NCBI RefSeq assembly: GCF_024699275.1
Contig: NZ_JAILPX010000063.1
Coordinates: forward strand, 6,157 to 70,156
Reading direction: 5' to 3'
Length of the DNA: 64,000 nt
DNA from: Selenomonas sp.
GTDB taxonomy: Bacteria > Bacillota_C > Negativicutes > Selenomonadales > Selenomonadaceae
Part shown: positions 8,109 through 17,698 of the stretch, one piece after another
How the letters are laid out: every line of letters starts with the position of its first letter
How positions within the stretch are numbered: the stretch's first letter is position 1
Notes under the pieces: generated by a model
Told to the model about the DNA's origin: nothing
Database searches by the model: none
What the model saw: only the letters and a program-made list of their open reading frames with translations
Program-made: the position numbers and the translations under genes

Positions 8109-9527
8109 TCAGCACCCCCCCGGACAATGGTAACCGCAGCTGCCCTGCAATTCCTGCAGTTTTTCTTTGGATTTTTCCTGCAGGCCTGCGGGAATATTAA
8201 AGCGGTCTTTGTATTTGGCAATTCCCATCAAGCGATACATTGCCTGATAGGTTTCTAAATCGTATTCCAGTTTGCGGGGGAGCTTTTCGCCCGTTTCCTG
8301 TGAACGCATTACCAGGCGCATATCCAGCAGCCGTTGCAGAACTTTTTCCACCACTGCTGTATTGCCAGCAGCAAAGAGCTCGGCAATATAGCTGATAGGA
8401 ATGCGCATCTCCTGGACTGCAGGCAGATAGACATCTGCTTCAGCCCGCCGGGTAATGGGTGAAAGGGGCGGTACATACCAGACCATGGGCAGAGTTCTGT
8501 ATTCCGCATGGAGGGGCAAAGCAACCTGCCATTCCTTTATCATCTTATAGACGGGAGAATCTTGGGCAGCTTTGAGCCAGTTTTCGGGAATGCCCGCTTC
8601 ACTGGCGGCCTGAATTACTGCCGAATCATGGGGGTCCAGAATAATATCCAGAACGCTGTGATAGATTTCACCCTTATCTGGTGTGGAAGCTGCAGTCTTG
8701 ACCCGGTCCATGTCGTAGAGTAGTACGCCCATATAGCGCAGGCGTCCTACGCAGGTATCGGAACAAACAGTCGGCAGACCGTTTTCCAGACGAGGGAAGC
8801 AGAAAATACATTTCTCGGCTTTATTGGTCTTCCAGTTGAAATAGACTTTCTTGTAAGGGCAGGCAGGCACACAGTGACGCCAGCCGCGGCAGCCATCCTG
8901 AGAAATTAGTACCACGCCGTCCTCATCCCGCTTGTAGATGGCGCCGGAAGGGCAGGCCGCTACGCAGGCTGGATTCAGGCAATGATTACAGACACGGGGC
9001 AAATATTTCATGAAGAGGTCATGGAATTCCAAGGTGATGTCTTCGGCAATATTTTTCAGGTTGTAATCCTGACGTGCAGATTCACCGGCGGCCAAATCAT
9101 CTTCCCAGTTTGGACCCCATTTGATTTCCATGCGCTTTTGGGTAATCAGAGAACGGGGCCGGGCTATGGGCTGATGATTCTTGCGCTTGGAGGTGATAAG
9201 GGTCTCGTAATCATAGGTCCAGGGCTCATAGTAATCGTCCATTTCCGGTTGGTCGGGATGGTAGAAGAGCTTGGCCAGGCGTTCAAGCTTGTTGCCGGAA
9301 CGCAGCTGTAATTGGCCGTTCCTGAGTTCCCAGCCCCCCTTCCATTTTTCCTGATTTTCCCATTGTTTGGGATAACCGATACCGGGTTTTGTCTCCACAT
9401 TATTGAAGTACATATATTCCGCGCCAGGGCGGTTGGTCCAGACATTCTTACAAGTGATGGAACATGTATGACAGCCAATGCACTTGTCCAGATTCATGAC
9501 CATGGAAATTTGTGCTTTAATCTTCAA
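8109..9527 (-). CDS. narH: Respiratory nitrate reductase beta subunit (Fe-S)
   Basis: The 472-aa electron-transfer subunit. It has four cysteine clusters: CIGCHTCSITC (C16-C26), CNHCLNPACVAACP, CRGWRHCVPACP and CIFC with CSDTC further on. The tryptophan in CRGWRHC marks the [3Fe-4S] cluster typical of NarH. It relays electrons from NarI haems to NarG on the cytoplasmic side. It overlaps narG by 11 bases and is somewhat shorter than the enterobacterial protein (about 510 aa). Confidence 0.95.
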   Translation of the reverse strand: MKIKAQISMVMNLDKCIGCHTCSITCKNVWTNRPGAEYMYFNNVETKPGIGYPKQWENQEKWKGGWELRNGQLQLRSGNKLERLAKLFYHPDQPEMDDYYEPWTYDYETLITSKRKNHQPIARPRSLITQKRMEIKWGPNWEDDLAAGESARQDYNLKNIAEDITLEFHDLFMKYLPRVCNHCLNPACVAACPSGAIYKRDEDGVVLISQDGCRGWRHCVPACPYKKVYFNWKTNKAEKCIFCFPRLENGLPTVCSDTCVGRLRYMGVLLYDMDRVKTAASTPDKGEIYHSVLDIILDPHDSAVIQAASEAGIPENWLKAAQDSPVYKMIKEWQVALPLHAEYRTLPMVWYVPPLSPITRRAEADVYLPAVQEMRIPISYIAELFAAGNTAVVEKVLQRLLDMRLVMRSQETGEKLPRKLEYDLETYQAMYRLMGIAKYKDRFNIPAGLQEKSKEKLQELQGSCGYHCPGGC

Positions 9528-12500
9528 GCCAATCGACCTCCTCCATCTTGCGGGCCACTACATACATATCCCGCTGATTGCCTGTGGGGCCATAATAGTT
9601 GAACCCATAGCTCAACTGACCGTAGCCGCCAATCATATGGGTGGGCTTCATATGAATTCTGGTGGGTGTGTTATGGGTACCTGCCCGGGTACCTGAAATT
9701 TTGGAACCGGGCACGTTGATATGCCGGTCCTGGGCATGGTGCATATAGACTACGCCACGGGGCAATCTGGGGGAAACCACAGCCCGTGAGGCCACGACAC
9801 CGTTATGATTGTAGAGTTCTACCCAATCGTTATCCTTGACGCCAATTTCTGCGGCATCCTTTTCATTGAACCAGACGGTCTGACCGCCACGGAACAGGGT
9901 CAGGAGTTGCTGGCTGTCAAAATACATGGAATGGGTGCTCCATTTGTTATGGGGGGTGAGGTACTTCAGGGTGATTTCCTTGGTGCCGCCCAGCTTGTTC
10001 TTGATGGGCAGATAATCCAGAATCGGCTTGTAGGTAGCCATGGTTTCCCCCATTTCGTGAATCATCTCATGGTCCAGGAAGAAGGACTGTCGTCCGGTTA
10101 TGGTGCGGAAGGGCACCAATTCCTCGACACTGGTGGTAAAGGGGGTATAGCGGCGGTTCTGGTTACTGCCGGTGAAGGTTGGTGACGTAATGGTCTCCCG
10201 AGGCTGAACAGCGACCTGCTCGAAGGTGAAGCGTTCAGCTTCCCGGTCTTTGGCCAGTTTGGTGAGATTAGTAAGGCCTGTTTCTTTTTCCAGGGATTTC
10301 CAAGCCTTAACGGCCACTTGCCCGTTGGTGGTGGTAGAAAGGCCCAGTACAGCATCGGCAGCCTGGCGGGCATTTTCAATGGAGGGCATTCCATAGGAGA
10401 TGTAATCCTTGTTTTGGATGGTGCCGTTGCGCCGGCCAATTTCAGCATATTCCGGTTTGCTGTCCCAGGTCATGGAAAGGCTGCCCATCTTTTCAGAGAC
10501 ACCGGGCCCCAGGGCAATCCATTTCTCATAGACTTTGGTGAAGTCCAGTTCGGTTTCAATAAGATTGGGCATGGTCTTGCCTGGAATGGGCTCACCATCA
10601 CCCTTGCTCCAGTCGTGAATCCGACCTTCAGCCTGTGCCACCTCTCCTTCACTGTCGTGCTGGATGGGCATGGCCACCACATCGTGATACGGCTTTACAT
10701 CAGCTTCTTTGGCTACTTCCGACACCTTCTTCGCCAGGGTCTTGAAGATTTCCCAGTCCGATTTTGCTTCCCAAAGGGGATCAACAGCAGCCTGGAAGGG
10801 ATGTACGAAGGGATGCATATCCGTGGAGGACAAATCGTCCTTTTCATACCAGGTGGCCGTGGGCAGAACCACATCGGCATAGAGGGCCGAGCTGGCCATG
10901 CGGAAATCCAGGTCAATCAGCAGATCCAATTTACCATTGGCTGCACCGTTCAACTGGTTCAGTTCAGCTGCTTCCCGCCATTTAATCTCTGCGGGGCGGT
11001 TGGGGCATTCCTCTTCTGCAAACAGACCGTTCTTGGTACCCAGCAGGTATTTCAGGAAGTATTCATGGCCTTTGGCGGAGGAACCAATCAGGTTATTGCG
11101 CCAGATGAAGAGATTGCGGGGGAAGTTAGCCGGATCATCCGGGTCTTCGGCTGCAAAATGCAGGCTCTTATCTTTGAGGCTGTTTACGATGTATTTTTTT
11201 ACATCCATTCCTGCGGCTTTAGCTTCATCATGGAGCTGCTGACCACCTTTATTAAAGGTCGGGTAGGAAGGCAGCCAGCCCATACGGGCTGCCAGCACAT
11301 TGTAGTCGCCTGCATGGCGGTAACGGGGCTTTACGCCCGCTGCCGTAAGATCGGCCATATCTACTTCATCACTGCGCCACTGATCTGTGGCGAAATAATA
11401 GAAAGAAGTGCTGTTCTGTAGCCGGGGTGGCTTTTTCCAGTCCAGTCCGGTCATAACCCGCTGCCAGCCTTCTGCTGGCCGAAGTTTTTCCTGGCCGACA
11501 TAATGGGCCCAGCCGCCGCCATTGCGACCTTCAGCCCCTACGAAGAGCAGCAGGTTTAGAATTGTGCGGTAGACCACATCGGCGTGGAACCAATGATTGA
11601 TCCCGCCCCCCATGATGACCATGGTGCGCCCTTTTGTTTTCAAGCTATTGTCGGCAAATTCTCTGGCAGTATGAATTACGGTATCCATCGGAACACCGGT
11701 ATATTTTTCCTGCCACTTCGGTGTATATGGCAAATCATCCGCGTAAGAGGCGGCCACTTCGCCGCCAATACCGCGGTCGATGGCATAGTTGGCCAGGGTC
11801 AGATCGTATACGGTGGTGACCAGAATCTCGCCAGCAGGCGTTTTGATGCGTTTGGCAGGAACGGCTCGGGTTAGCAGACGGCTTTCCCGTTCATTGCCGA
11901 AGTAGGGCAGCTGAATTTCCACCACTTTATCCATGGCACCCAGTACGGATAATTGTGGTGTAATAGCTTCGCCATTATCGCTGTTTTCTTCTTTGAGATT
12001 CCATTTTTCCTTACGGTCCCAGCGATCTCCCATGGTACCATTGGGGACCACAAGCTTGCCTGTTTTCTCGTCAATGACGTAATGCTTGAAGTCGGCATGT
12101 TTGTCCTGACGCCCCATATCCTGTCCGTTGAGGAAACGGGTGGCTTGATATTTGCCGTCTTTTTCTTCCAGGCGGACCAAGAAGGGGAAATCCGTGTATT
12201 TGCGGGTGTATTCCACAAAGAAGTCAGCGGGCTCGCCCCAATAGTATTCGTTGAGGATAACATGGCCCATGGCCATGGCCATGGCGGCATCGCTGCCCAC
12301 CTTCAAGGGAATCCAGGTATCGGCTACCGTGGTGGACTCGGCATAATCCGGAGCAATGGAGACAACCTTCGTTCCCTTATAGCGGGCTTCTACCAGGAAG
12401 TGGGCATCCGGTGTGCGGGTCATGGGCACATTGGAGCCCCAGGTGATGATGTAACCGGCATTATACCAATCGGAAGATTCCGGTACATCGGTCTGGTCAC

Positions 12501-13194
12501 CCCAGACCTGCGGACTGGCCGGAGGTAAGTCCGCGTACCAATCGTAGAAGGAAAGGCCGGCGCCTCCCATAAGCTGCATGAACCGCAGACCGCCGGCATA
12601 GGAAAGCATGGATTTAGCCGGGATTACGGAAAAACCGAAATTCCGGTCAGGTCCATATTTGACGGCTGAGTGAATCATGGAAGCAGCCACGATCTCCGCA
12701 GCTTCGTCCCAGGTGGAGCGTACAAAGCCGCCCATACCCCGGGCTTCTTTGTACTTTTTCATCTTGACGGGGTCATTGGCAATGCTTTGCCAAGCTTCTA
12801 ATACCGTTTTGTGTTTTTTCTTTGCCGCCCGCCAAAGTTCTGCCAGTTCACCCCGTAAGTAGGGATACTTAATGCGATGGGGGCTATAGAGATACCAGGA
12901 AAATGATGCTCCCCGGGGGCAGCCGCGGGGTTCAAAATCAGGCATATTGGGACTGGTTTCCGGGTAATCGTGAATCTGATTTTCCCAGGCCACCAGACCA
13001 TTCTTGACGTAGATATTCCAGCTGCAGGAACCCGTGCAGTTGACGCCATGGGTGGAGTGAACGCACTTGTCAAAAGACCAGCGGTCCCGGTAGGTGTTCT
13101 CCCATTCCCGGCCCCCTTCATTCAGCTGTTGATGTCCACTGTCAGAATGTTCTTTCGGAACAAGATACTTGAACTTCTTAAAAATATTGCTCAC
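9517..13194 (-). CDS. narG: Respiratory nitrate reductase alpha subunit (Mo-bisMGD)
   Basis: The 1225-aa catalytic subunit reducing nitrate to nitrite. His49, Cys53 and Cys57 of HGVNCTGSC sit at the same numbers as the E. coli FS0 ligands; the fourth cysteine is in PRGCPRG (C92). The Mo-ligand aspartate lies in QTDVPESSDWYN. The N-terminus is a non-cleaved Tat-like remnant (SNIFKKFKYL), typical of cytoplasm-facing NarG. The start is GTG 13194 with GGGAGG upstream. Long plus-strand frames inside it are codon-bias shadows. Expression is probably Fnr-activated. Confidence 0.96.
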   Translation of the reverse strand: MSNIFKKFKYLVPKEHSDSGHQQLNEGGREWENTYRDRWSFDKCVHSTHGVNCTGSCSWNIYVKNGLVAWENQIHDYPETSPNMPDFEPRGCPRGASFSWYLYSPHRIKYPYLRGELAELWRAAKKKHKTVLEAWQSIANDPVKMKKYKEARGMGGFVRSTWDEAAEIVAASMIHSAVKYGPDRNFGFSVIPAKSMLSYAGGLRFMQLMGGAGLSFYDWYADLPPASPQVWGDQTDVPESSDWYNAGYIITWGSNVPMTRTPDAHFLVEARYKGTKVVSIAPDYAESTTVADTWIPLKVGSDAAMAMAMGHVILNEYYWGEPADFFVEYTRKYTDFPFLVRLEEKDGKYQATRFLNGQDMGRQDKHADFKHYVIDEKTGKLVVPNGTMGDRWDRKEKWNLKEENSDNGEAITPQLSVLGAMDKVVEIQLPYFGNERESRLLTRAVPAKRIKTPAGEILVTTVYDLTLANYAIDRGIGGEVAASYADDLPYTPKWQEKYTGVPMDTVIHTAREFADNSLKTKGRTMVIMGGGINHWFHADVVYRTILNLLLFVGAEGRNGGGWAHYVGQEKLRPAEGWQRVMTGLDWKKPPRLQNSTSFYYFATDQWRSDEVDMADLTAAGVKPRYRHAGDYNVLAARMGWLPSYPTFNKGGQQLHDEAKAAGMDVKKYIVNSLKDKSLHFAAEDPDDPANFPRNLFIWRNNLIGSSAKGHEYFLKYLLGTKNGLFAEEECPNRPAEIKWREAAELNQLNGAANGKLDLLIDLDFRMASSALYADVVLPTATWYEKDDLSSTDMHPFVHPFQAAVDPLWEAKSDWEIFKTLAKKVSEVAKEADVKPYHDVVAMPIQHDSEGEVAQAEGRIHDWSKGDGEPIPGKTMPNLIETELDFTKVYEKWIALGPGVSEKMGSLSMTWDSKPEYAEIGRRNGTIQNKDYISYGMPSIENARQAADAVLGLSTTTNGQVAVKAWKSLEKETGLTNLTKLAKDREAERFTFEQVAVQPRETITSPTFTGSNQNRRYTPFTTSVEELVPFRTITGRQSFFLDHEMIHEMGETMATYKPILDYLPIKNKLGGTKEITLKYLTPHNKWSTHSMYFDSQQLLTLFRGGQTVWFNEKDAAEIGVKDNDWVELYNHNGVVASRAVVSPRLPRGVVYMHHAQDRHINVPGSKISGTRAGTHNTPTRIHMKPTHMIGGYGQLSYGFNYYGPTGNQRDMYVVARKMEEVDWLED

Positions 13195-13237
13195 GTTAAC
13201 ATCCCTCCCAAATCATTTAACACAGATATTATTTGTT

Positions 13238-13280
13238 ATTTTATCGGACTAGTGATTTTTTTCATGTGATAAACATCACT
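13238..13280 (-). promoter_or_regulatory. narG promoter with Fnr box at about -41.5
   Basis: TGTGATAAACATCACT (13265-13280) fits the Bacillus-type box TGTGA-N6-TCACA with one mismatch. On the minus strand TAAAAT (13243-13238) has its centre 32 bases from the box centre, the geometry of a class II Fnr promoter, with transcription expected near 13231 and the GTG start at 13194. Confidence 0.65.
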
Positions 13281-13444
13281 GGACTGTGTTTTTTTAGAAG
13301 AATAGGAGCAAAAACGGGCATAAATGTTAGTAAAAATAGATATAAATATTGTTTATAATAACCTGTTTATCCAATAAATGATGGGGTTGTCAGAATTTGT
13401 GTTCTTTGTTAAGATGAACTCGTCGAAGGATTATTGTTTTATCT

Positions 13445-13487
13445 TGTGATATAAATCATCGAAATTATTAATAATGAATGCGAGAAT
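13445..13487 (+). promoter_or_regulatory. Candidate Fnr box upstream of fdhD
   Basis: TGTGATATAAATCATC (13445-13460) keeps the TGA-N6-TCA core. A weak -10 (GAGAAT, 13482-13487) is centred 32 bases downstream, the same geometry as at narG. With the narG box it accounts for much of the 334-base divergent gap between narG and fdhD; I saw nothing else in that gap. Confidence 0.45.
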
Positions 13488-13528
13488 AGACATAATCTTA
13501 TGAAAAGAGAGACATAGGAGGGGAGTCT

Positions 13529-14311
13529 ATGGAGCCACGTCTGAAAGAATACGATTGGATGGCGGTACGCCGGTTTGTCATGGCGCAGGACAAATGGTTG
13601 GCAGATACAAAGCCTACCTCTATTGAGCAATTACTTAAGGTGGAGCTGAATGGGAAGATAATCAGTGAAGCGCTGTGCTCGCCGGGGGACAGGCTGGATT
13701 TAGCATTCGGCATGCTTGCCCAGCGGGGGTTATTGCAAAGTCTGGCGGAGGTGGTCAGCTGTGAGTTGGCTGGCGGGGTTAGCCGGGTACAGACAACGCC
13801 TTTGGCTCAGGCCAGGGCGCGTCACCGTGAGGATGATCCCCGCTATTACAATCTGAGCCGTTTGCGAATCTGGCGGGGGCTGGAGGCTGCGGGGGATGAT
13901 GTCCGTGTAGCAGCGGTTAAAGTCTTAAGAACAGCGAATACTCTGTTGGGAGAGCTGGCTGTCACTCACGAACGCACCAAAGGTGTCCATAGTGGTGTGC
14001 TTTATGATCCTGTGGCGGATGAGATTCTGGCCTTTCGGGAGGACATTGGCCGTCATAATGTCTTTGATAAGCTTCATGGCTGGGCTATTCGCCAGGATGT
14101 GGATTTAGCAGATAAGCTGCTGGTATTCAGTGGCCGTTGCTCCACAGAAATGATCTTAAAGCTTTGGCGCATGGGGTGCAGGCTGGTGCTGGCCAAGTCC
14201 GTGCCGACGACGTTATCGTTGGAATTGGCGGAAAAACTGGGGATAACTCTGATGGCCAGGCTGACTCGTGATGGTTTTTCCGTCTATACGCACCCGGAAA
14301 GAGTGTATTGA
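13529..14311 (+). CDS. fdhD: FdhD-like protein, catalytic CxxC absent
   Basis: A 260-aa homologue of FdhD, the sulfurtransferase that carries sulfur from IscS to the formate dehydrogenase Mo-bisMGD cofactor. The C-terminal half is well conserved: TKGVHSGVL, REDIGRHNVFDKLHGW, FSGRCSTEM and YTHPERVY. The flexible loop that normally carries the CGxC pair is replaced by a stretch without cysteine (around YYNLSRLRIWRG). The only cysteines are isolated ones in EALCSPGD, VVSCELAG, SGRCS and MGCRL. It may bind the cofactor without transferring sulfur, or use another cysteine. It precedes the alpha-subunit gene. Confidence 0.82.
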   Translation: MEPRLKEYDWMAVRRFVMAQDKWLADTKPTSIEQLLKVELNGKIISEALCSPGDRLDLAFGMLAQRGLLQSLAEVVSCELAGGVSRVQTTPLAQARARHREDDPRYYNLSRLRIWRGLEAAGDDVRVAAVKVLRTANTLLGELAVTHERTKGVHSGVLYDPVADEILAFREDIGRHNVFDKLHGWAIRQDVDLADKLLVFSGRCSTEMILKLWRMGCRLVLAKSVPTTLSLELAEKLGITLMARLTRDGFSVYTHPERVY

Positions 14312-14515
14312 AGTATTGTTTTTCGGAAGATAATGTGATTACTTGTATTGTATGCAAAAAAAAATTATTTGTCCCGATACTTTTTTTACATAAAACCATA
14401 AACAGTTTTTATTAAATATTATTGATATAATTTGTTGTATTAATAATAAAGACGATGGACTGGGTATGATTTTATAGATGAACGCAATGTGTATTGTAAG
14501 AAGGAGGAAGTTTTG

Positions 14516-17500
14516 ATGGATTTGAGCAGACGCGACTTCTTGAAGGCCACGGGGCTTTCAGGTGTGGGGCTTGCTTTAGCGAGTCTGGGCCTTGATATGC
14601 CTAAAGTGAAGGCGGCCGCTAAGGAATTCAAGCTTAAGGGGGCTCGGGAGTTTACTTCAATCTGTCATTTCTGCGCTTGCGGGTGTGGCGTAATTGGTTA
14701 TGTGAAGGATGAAAAGCTGATCCAGCTGGAAGGTGCTGTAGACAGTCCAATCAATCGTGGTGCCCTCTGCAGCAAGGGACTGGGCTATGCCCATATCCCA
14801 AATTCCAAGGAGCGGGCTACCAAACCATTGTACCGTGCTCCCGGCAGTGATCACTGGGAGGAAATCAGTTGGGATGAGGCCATTGATAAGGCTGCCCATG
14901 CCATGAAGAATGCCCGGGAGAAGGGGTGGAAGCAGACTGAGAAAATCGATGGCAAGACCTATGAAGTGCGCCGTACCGATGGACTGAGCTTTATTGGTGG
15001 TTCGCAGATTAATAATGAAGAATGTTATCAGAATATCAAGATGGCCCGTGCGCTGGGGGTTGTTTATATTGACAATCAGACTCGTGTCTGTCATGCCAAT
15101 ACGCCGCCGGCTATGGGTGCTGCCTTTGGCCGCGGTGCCATGACCAATCCTTGGTGTGATATCAAGAATACCCATTTGATTTGGATAGAAGGTTCCAATC
15201 TGGCAGAATGCCATCCCATGGGGCTGAAAAATGTCATGGCAGCCCGCGAGAAAAATGGTTCCAGGATTGTGCATGTGGATACCCGCTTTACACGAACCTC
15301 CAAAATTGCCGATGATTTTTTCCAGGTGCGTCCAGGAACGGATATCGTCTTTATGGGGCATATCATTCATGAAATGCTGGCTACGGGCAAGTTCAATAAG
15401 GAATATGTACTGCAAAATACCAATGGTGCCTGTTTGTTACGGGATGATTTCCGGTTTGATGATGGCTTGTTCTCGGGTTATGATGCAGAGAAGAAAGCCT
15501 ATACCAATAAGGAAAGCTGGGGGTATGCGCTGGGGGCTGACGGCAAACCGCAGAAGGCTGCAGAACTATTTGCCCCGAATACGGTACTTTCCCGGCTGAA
15601 GGAATTCTATAGCCGCTACACTCTGGAAATGGTTGTGAATATCACGGGCATGAAGGAAGAGGACGTTAAGCGGGCTACGGATATCTGGCTCGATAACGAT
15701 AAGCCTGCTATCATCATGTATGCTTTGGGGATGACGCAGCATACTGTTGGGGTACAGAATATCCGTTGCTTTACCATTATGCAGCTTTTGAAGGGGAATA
15801 TCGGCATTCCAGGCGGCGGCGTTATTGCCATGCGGGGCCAGCCGAATGTACAGGCTTCTACGGATTTTGGTATCGAGTTCAATATGCAGCCGGGGTATCT
15901 TGTGCATCCGACCCATCAGACACCAGATCTCAAGTCCTGGACGGATGCTTATGGTACCTTCCGGCGCAAGTGGTATGTGAACATGACTAAGGCTTGGTTC
16001 GGGGAACATGCTACTGCCGAGAATGGATATGGCTTTGATTTTGGCGCAATCCGCAATGGCAATCATCCAGATTCCATCTATGCTATCTTTGAGGATGCCT
16101 GGCGCGGTACCATGCATGCGCTGTATCTTTGCGGGCAGAACCCCCATGTGACCAATGCGAATGCTGGTATGGTACATGATGGTCTTTGTAAGATGGATTC
16201 TTTGATTGTGCAGGATATCTTTGTCAATGAGACTGCAGAATTTTGGAATCGTCCCGGCGATAATCCAGCCGATATCCGTACAGAAGTCATCTTTTTGCCC
16301 GCCTGTTCTTATCTGGAGCGGGAAGGATCAATCACCAATTCCATGCGCCTCATTCAGTGGCGGATGCAGGGGCCGAAGCCTTTGGGGGATTCCAAACCGG
16401 ATTATGAAATCAACGATATGCTCTGGAAGCGGATTGTGGAGCTTTATCAGGATTCCACGGATAAGAAGGATGACCCCATTAAGTTTATGACCTGGAATTA
16501 TTCCCAGGAAAACTATATCGAAGATCTGATGAAGGAAATCAGCGGCTATGATGTTGCTACAGGCCGTTTGGTCAATGGCATAGGGGAACTCAAGGACAAT
16601 GGTGAGACTGCCTCGGGTATGTGGATCTATGCCGGCTATATCAGTCGTGAGGGCAATCGTGCGAAACGGCGCGGCCAGGCGGATCCCGGTGATATAGGAA
16701 TCTTCCCTGAGTTCGGTTGGGCTTGGCCGGATAATATTCATATCCTTTATAACCGAGCCTCTTGTAATCCTGACGGTTCGCCTAAGGACAAGGAGCATCC
16801 GCTGGTTTGGTGGGATGCGGCAGCTGGCAAATGGACTGGCTATGATGTGCCGGATGTAGGCAATCGCATGGCCGGTCCGGATACACCGGATGGCCAAAAG
16901 CCCTTCCGCATGAACGGTGAGGGAATTGCCCGCATCTTTGCTGCTACCTATAAGGATAAGAATCCCGACGGACAGACAAGAGATGCTTCTTCTACGCCGG
17001 TGGATGGTCCCATACCGGAATTCTATGAGCCCTTCGAAAGTCCCACCCATAATGCTTTGCATAAAAATGACAACGCCCAGAGCAATCCCTGTATCCAGTA
17101 TCCGCGCGTGCCGGAAAAACAACCCATTGGCACGAAGGATAAGTTCCCCTATGTACTGACCAGTTCTGGCTTAGCGGAGCATTGGTGCTCTGGTACGGTA
17201 ACCCGTAATATTCCCTGGCTTAATGAGCTGGTAAAGGAACCCTTTGTGGAAATCAGTGAGCAGCTATCTAAGCAATTGGGCATTAAGATGGGGGATAAGG
17301 TCAAGGTAAGTTCAGCCCGTGGCAATGTTACCGTTAAGGCCATGGTGACGAAGCGCGCTCAGCCCCTGACGATTAATGGCGAGGAGACACATATGGTCTG
17401 GATGCCTTATAGCTGGGGATTCAAAGGGCTATCCCAGGGGCCGAGCACCAATTATCTGACCATTGATGCATTGGATCCAAATTCTCAGGAACAGGAATTT

Positions 17501-17533
17501 AAGGCTTGCCTGGTCAATATTGTGAAAGCATAA
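14516..17533 (+). CDS. fdnG: Formate dehydrogenase alpha subunit, FDH-N type, Cys-containing
   Basis: A 1005-aa molybdopterin oxidoreductase that would oxidise formate in the periplasm. It has a Tat signal (SRRDFLKATG, residues 4-13), a [4Fe-4S] motif CHFCACGCG...CSKG, and the Mo-ligand position in NQTRVCHANTPP. Cys192 (TGT, 15089-15091) stands where E. coli FdnG has selenocysteine. There is no in-frame TGA, so no Sec insertion is needed. A GTG at 14489 lies upstream, but AAGGAGG (about 14501-14507) points to ATG 14516. It is followed by fdhE and the beta and gamma subunits. Confidence 0.93.
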   Translation: MDLSRRDFLKATGLSGVGLALASLGLDMPKVKAAAKEFKLKGAREFTSICHFCACGCGVIGYVKDEKLIQLEGAVDSPINRGALCSKGLGYAHIPNSKERATKPLYRAPGSDHWEEISWDEAIDKAAHAMKNAREKGWKQTEKIDGKTYEVRRTDGLSFIGGSQINNEECYQNIKMARALGVVYIDNQTRVCHANTPPAMGAAFGRGAMTNPWCDIKNTHLIWIEGSNLAECHPMGLKNVMAAREKNGSRIVHVDTRFTRTSKIADDFFQVRPGTDIVFMGHIIHEMLATGKFNKEYVLQNTNGACLLRDDFRFDDGLFSGYDAEKKAYTNKESWGYALGADGKPQKAAELFAPNTVLSRLKEFYSRYTLEMVVNITGMKEEDVKRATDIWLDNDKPAIIMYALGMTQHTVGVQNIRCFTIMQLLKGNIGIPGGGVIAMRGQPNVQASTDFGIEFNMQPGYLVHPTHQTPDLKSWTDAYGTFRRKWYVNMTKAWFGEHATAENGYGFDFGAIRNGNHPDSIYAIFEDAWRGTMHALYLCGQNPHVTNANAGMVHDGLCKMDSLIVQDIFVNETAEFWNRPGDNPADIRTEVIFLPACSYLEREGSITNSMRLIQWRMQGPKPLGDSKPDYEINDMLWKRIVELYQDSTDKKDDPIKFMTWNYSQENYIEDLMKEISGYDVATGRLVNGIGELKDNGETASGMWIYAGYISREGNRAKRRGQADPGDIGIFPEFGWAWPDNIHILYNRASCNPDGSPKDKEHPLVWWDAAAGKWTGYDVPDVGNRMAGPDTPDGQKPFRMNGEGIARIFAATYKDKNPDGQTRDASSTPVDGPIPEFYEPFESPTHNALHKNDNAQSNPCIQYPRVPEKQPIGTKDKFPYVLTSSGLAEHWCSGTVTRNIPWLNELVKEPFVEISEQLSKQLGIKMGDKVKVSSARGNVTVKAMVTKRAQPLTINGEETHMVWMPYSWGFKGLSQGPSTNYLTIDALDPNSQEQEFKACLVNIVKA

Positions 17534-17541
17534 CGAGGTAA

Positions 17542-17688
17542 GAAAATGTTCCCTATCGTATCGGTGGAGATACGAATAACAAACTGGGTGATGAGCAGGT
17601 CTTCTGCCCAGTTGAAACGCCCGGAGAAAGTTTTGTCTACGACGAAACTGGAAAAGGTGTTATAGAAGATAACTTTGTGACGATATAG
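17542..17688 (+). other. Unexplained coding-like segment between fdnG and fdhE
   Basis: The 165-base gap contains a frame open for 48 codons (17542-17688) with a protein-like composition (for example GGDTNNKLGDEQVF and DETGKGVIEDNF). It has no usable start and is preceded by TAA at 17539. In another frame a 39-codon ORF starts at ATG 17546 behind GAGG (17535-17538) at good spacing, but its product is rich in Ser, Thr and Val and less protein-like. Either this is a relic of a lost or frameshifted gene, or a small translated spacer. I do not recognise it. Confidence 0.3.
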
Positions 17689-17698
17689 GAGACTGTTT

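Noticed and set aside
10318..11421. 367-codon plus-strand open frame inside narG
   Set aside because: Antisense shadow of a strongly conserved 3.7-kb gene; its product has no domain pattern and no Shine-Dalgarno in front of a convincing start.
15089..15091. Possible selenocysteine in the formate dehydrogenase
   Set aside because: The codon at the Mo-ligand position is TGT (Cys) and the reading frame has no internal TGA.
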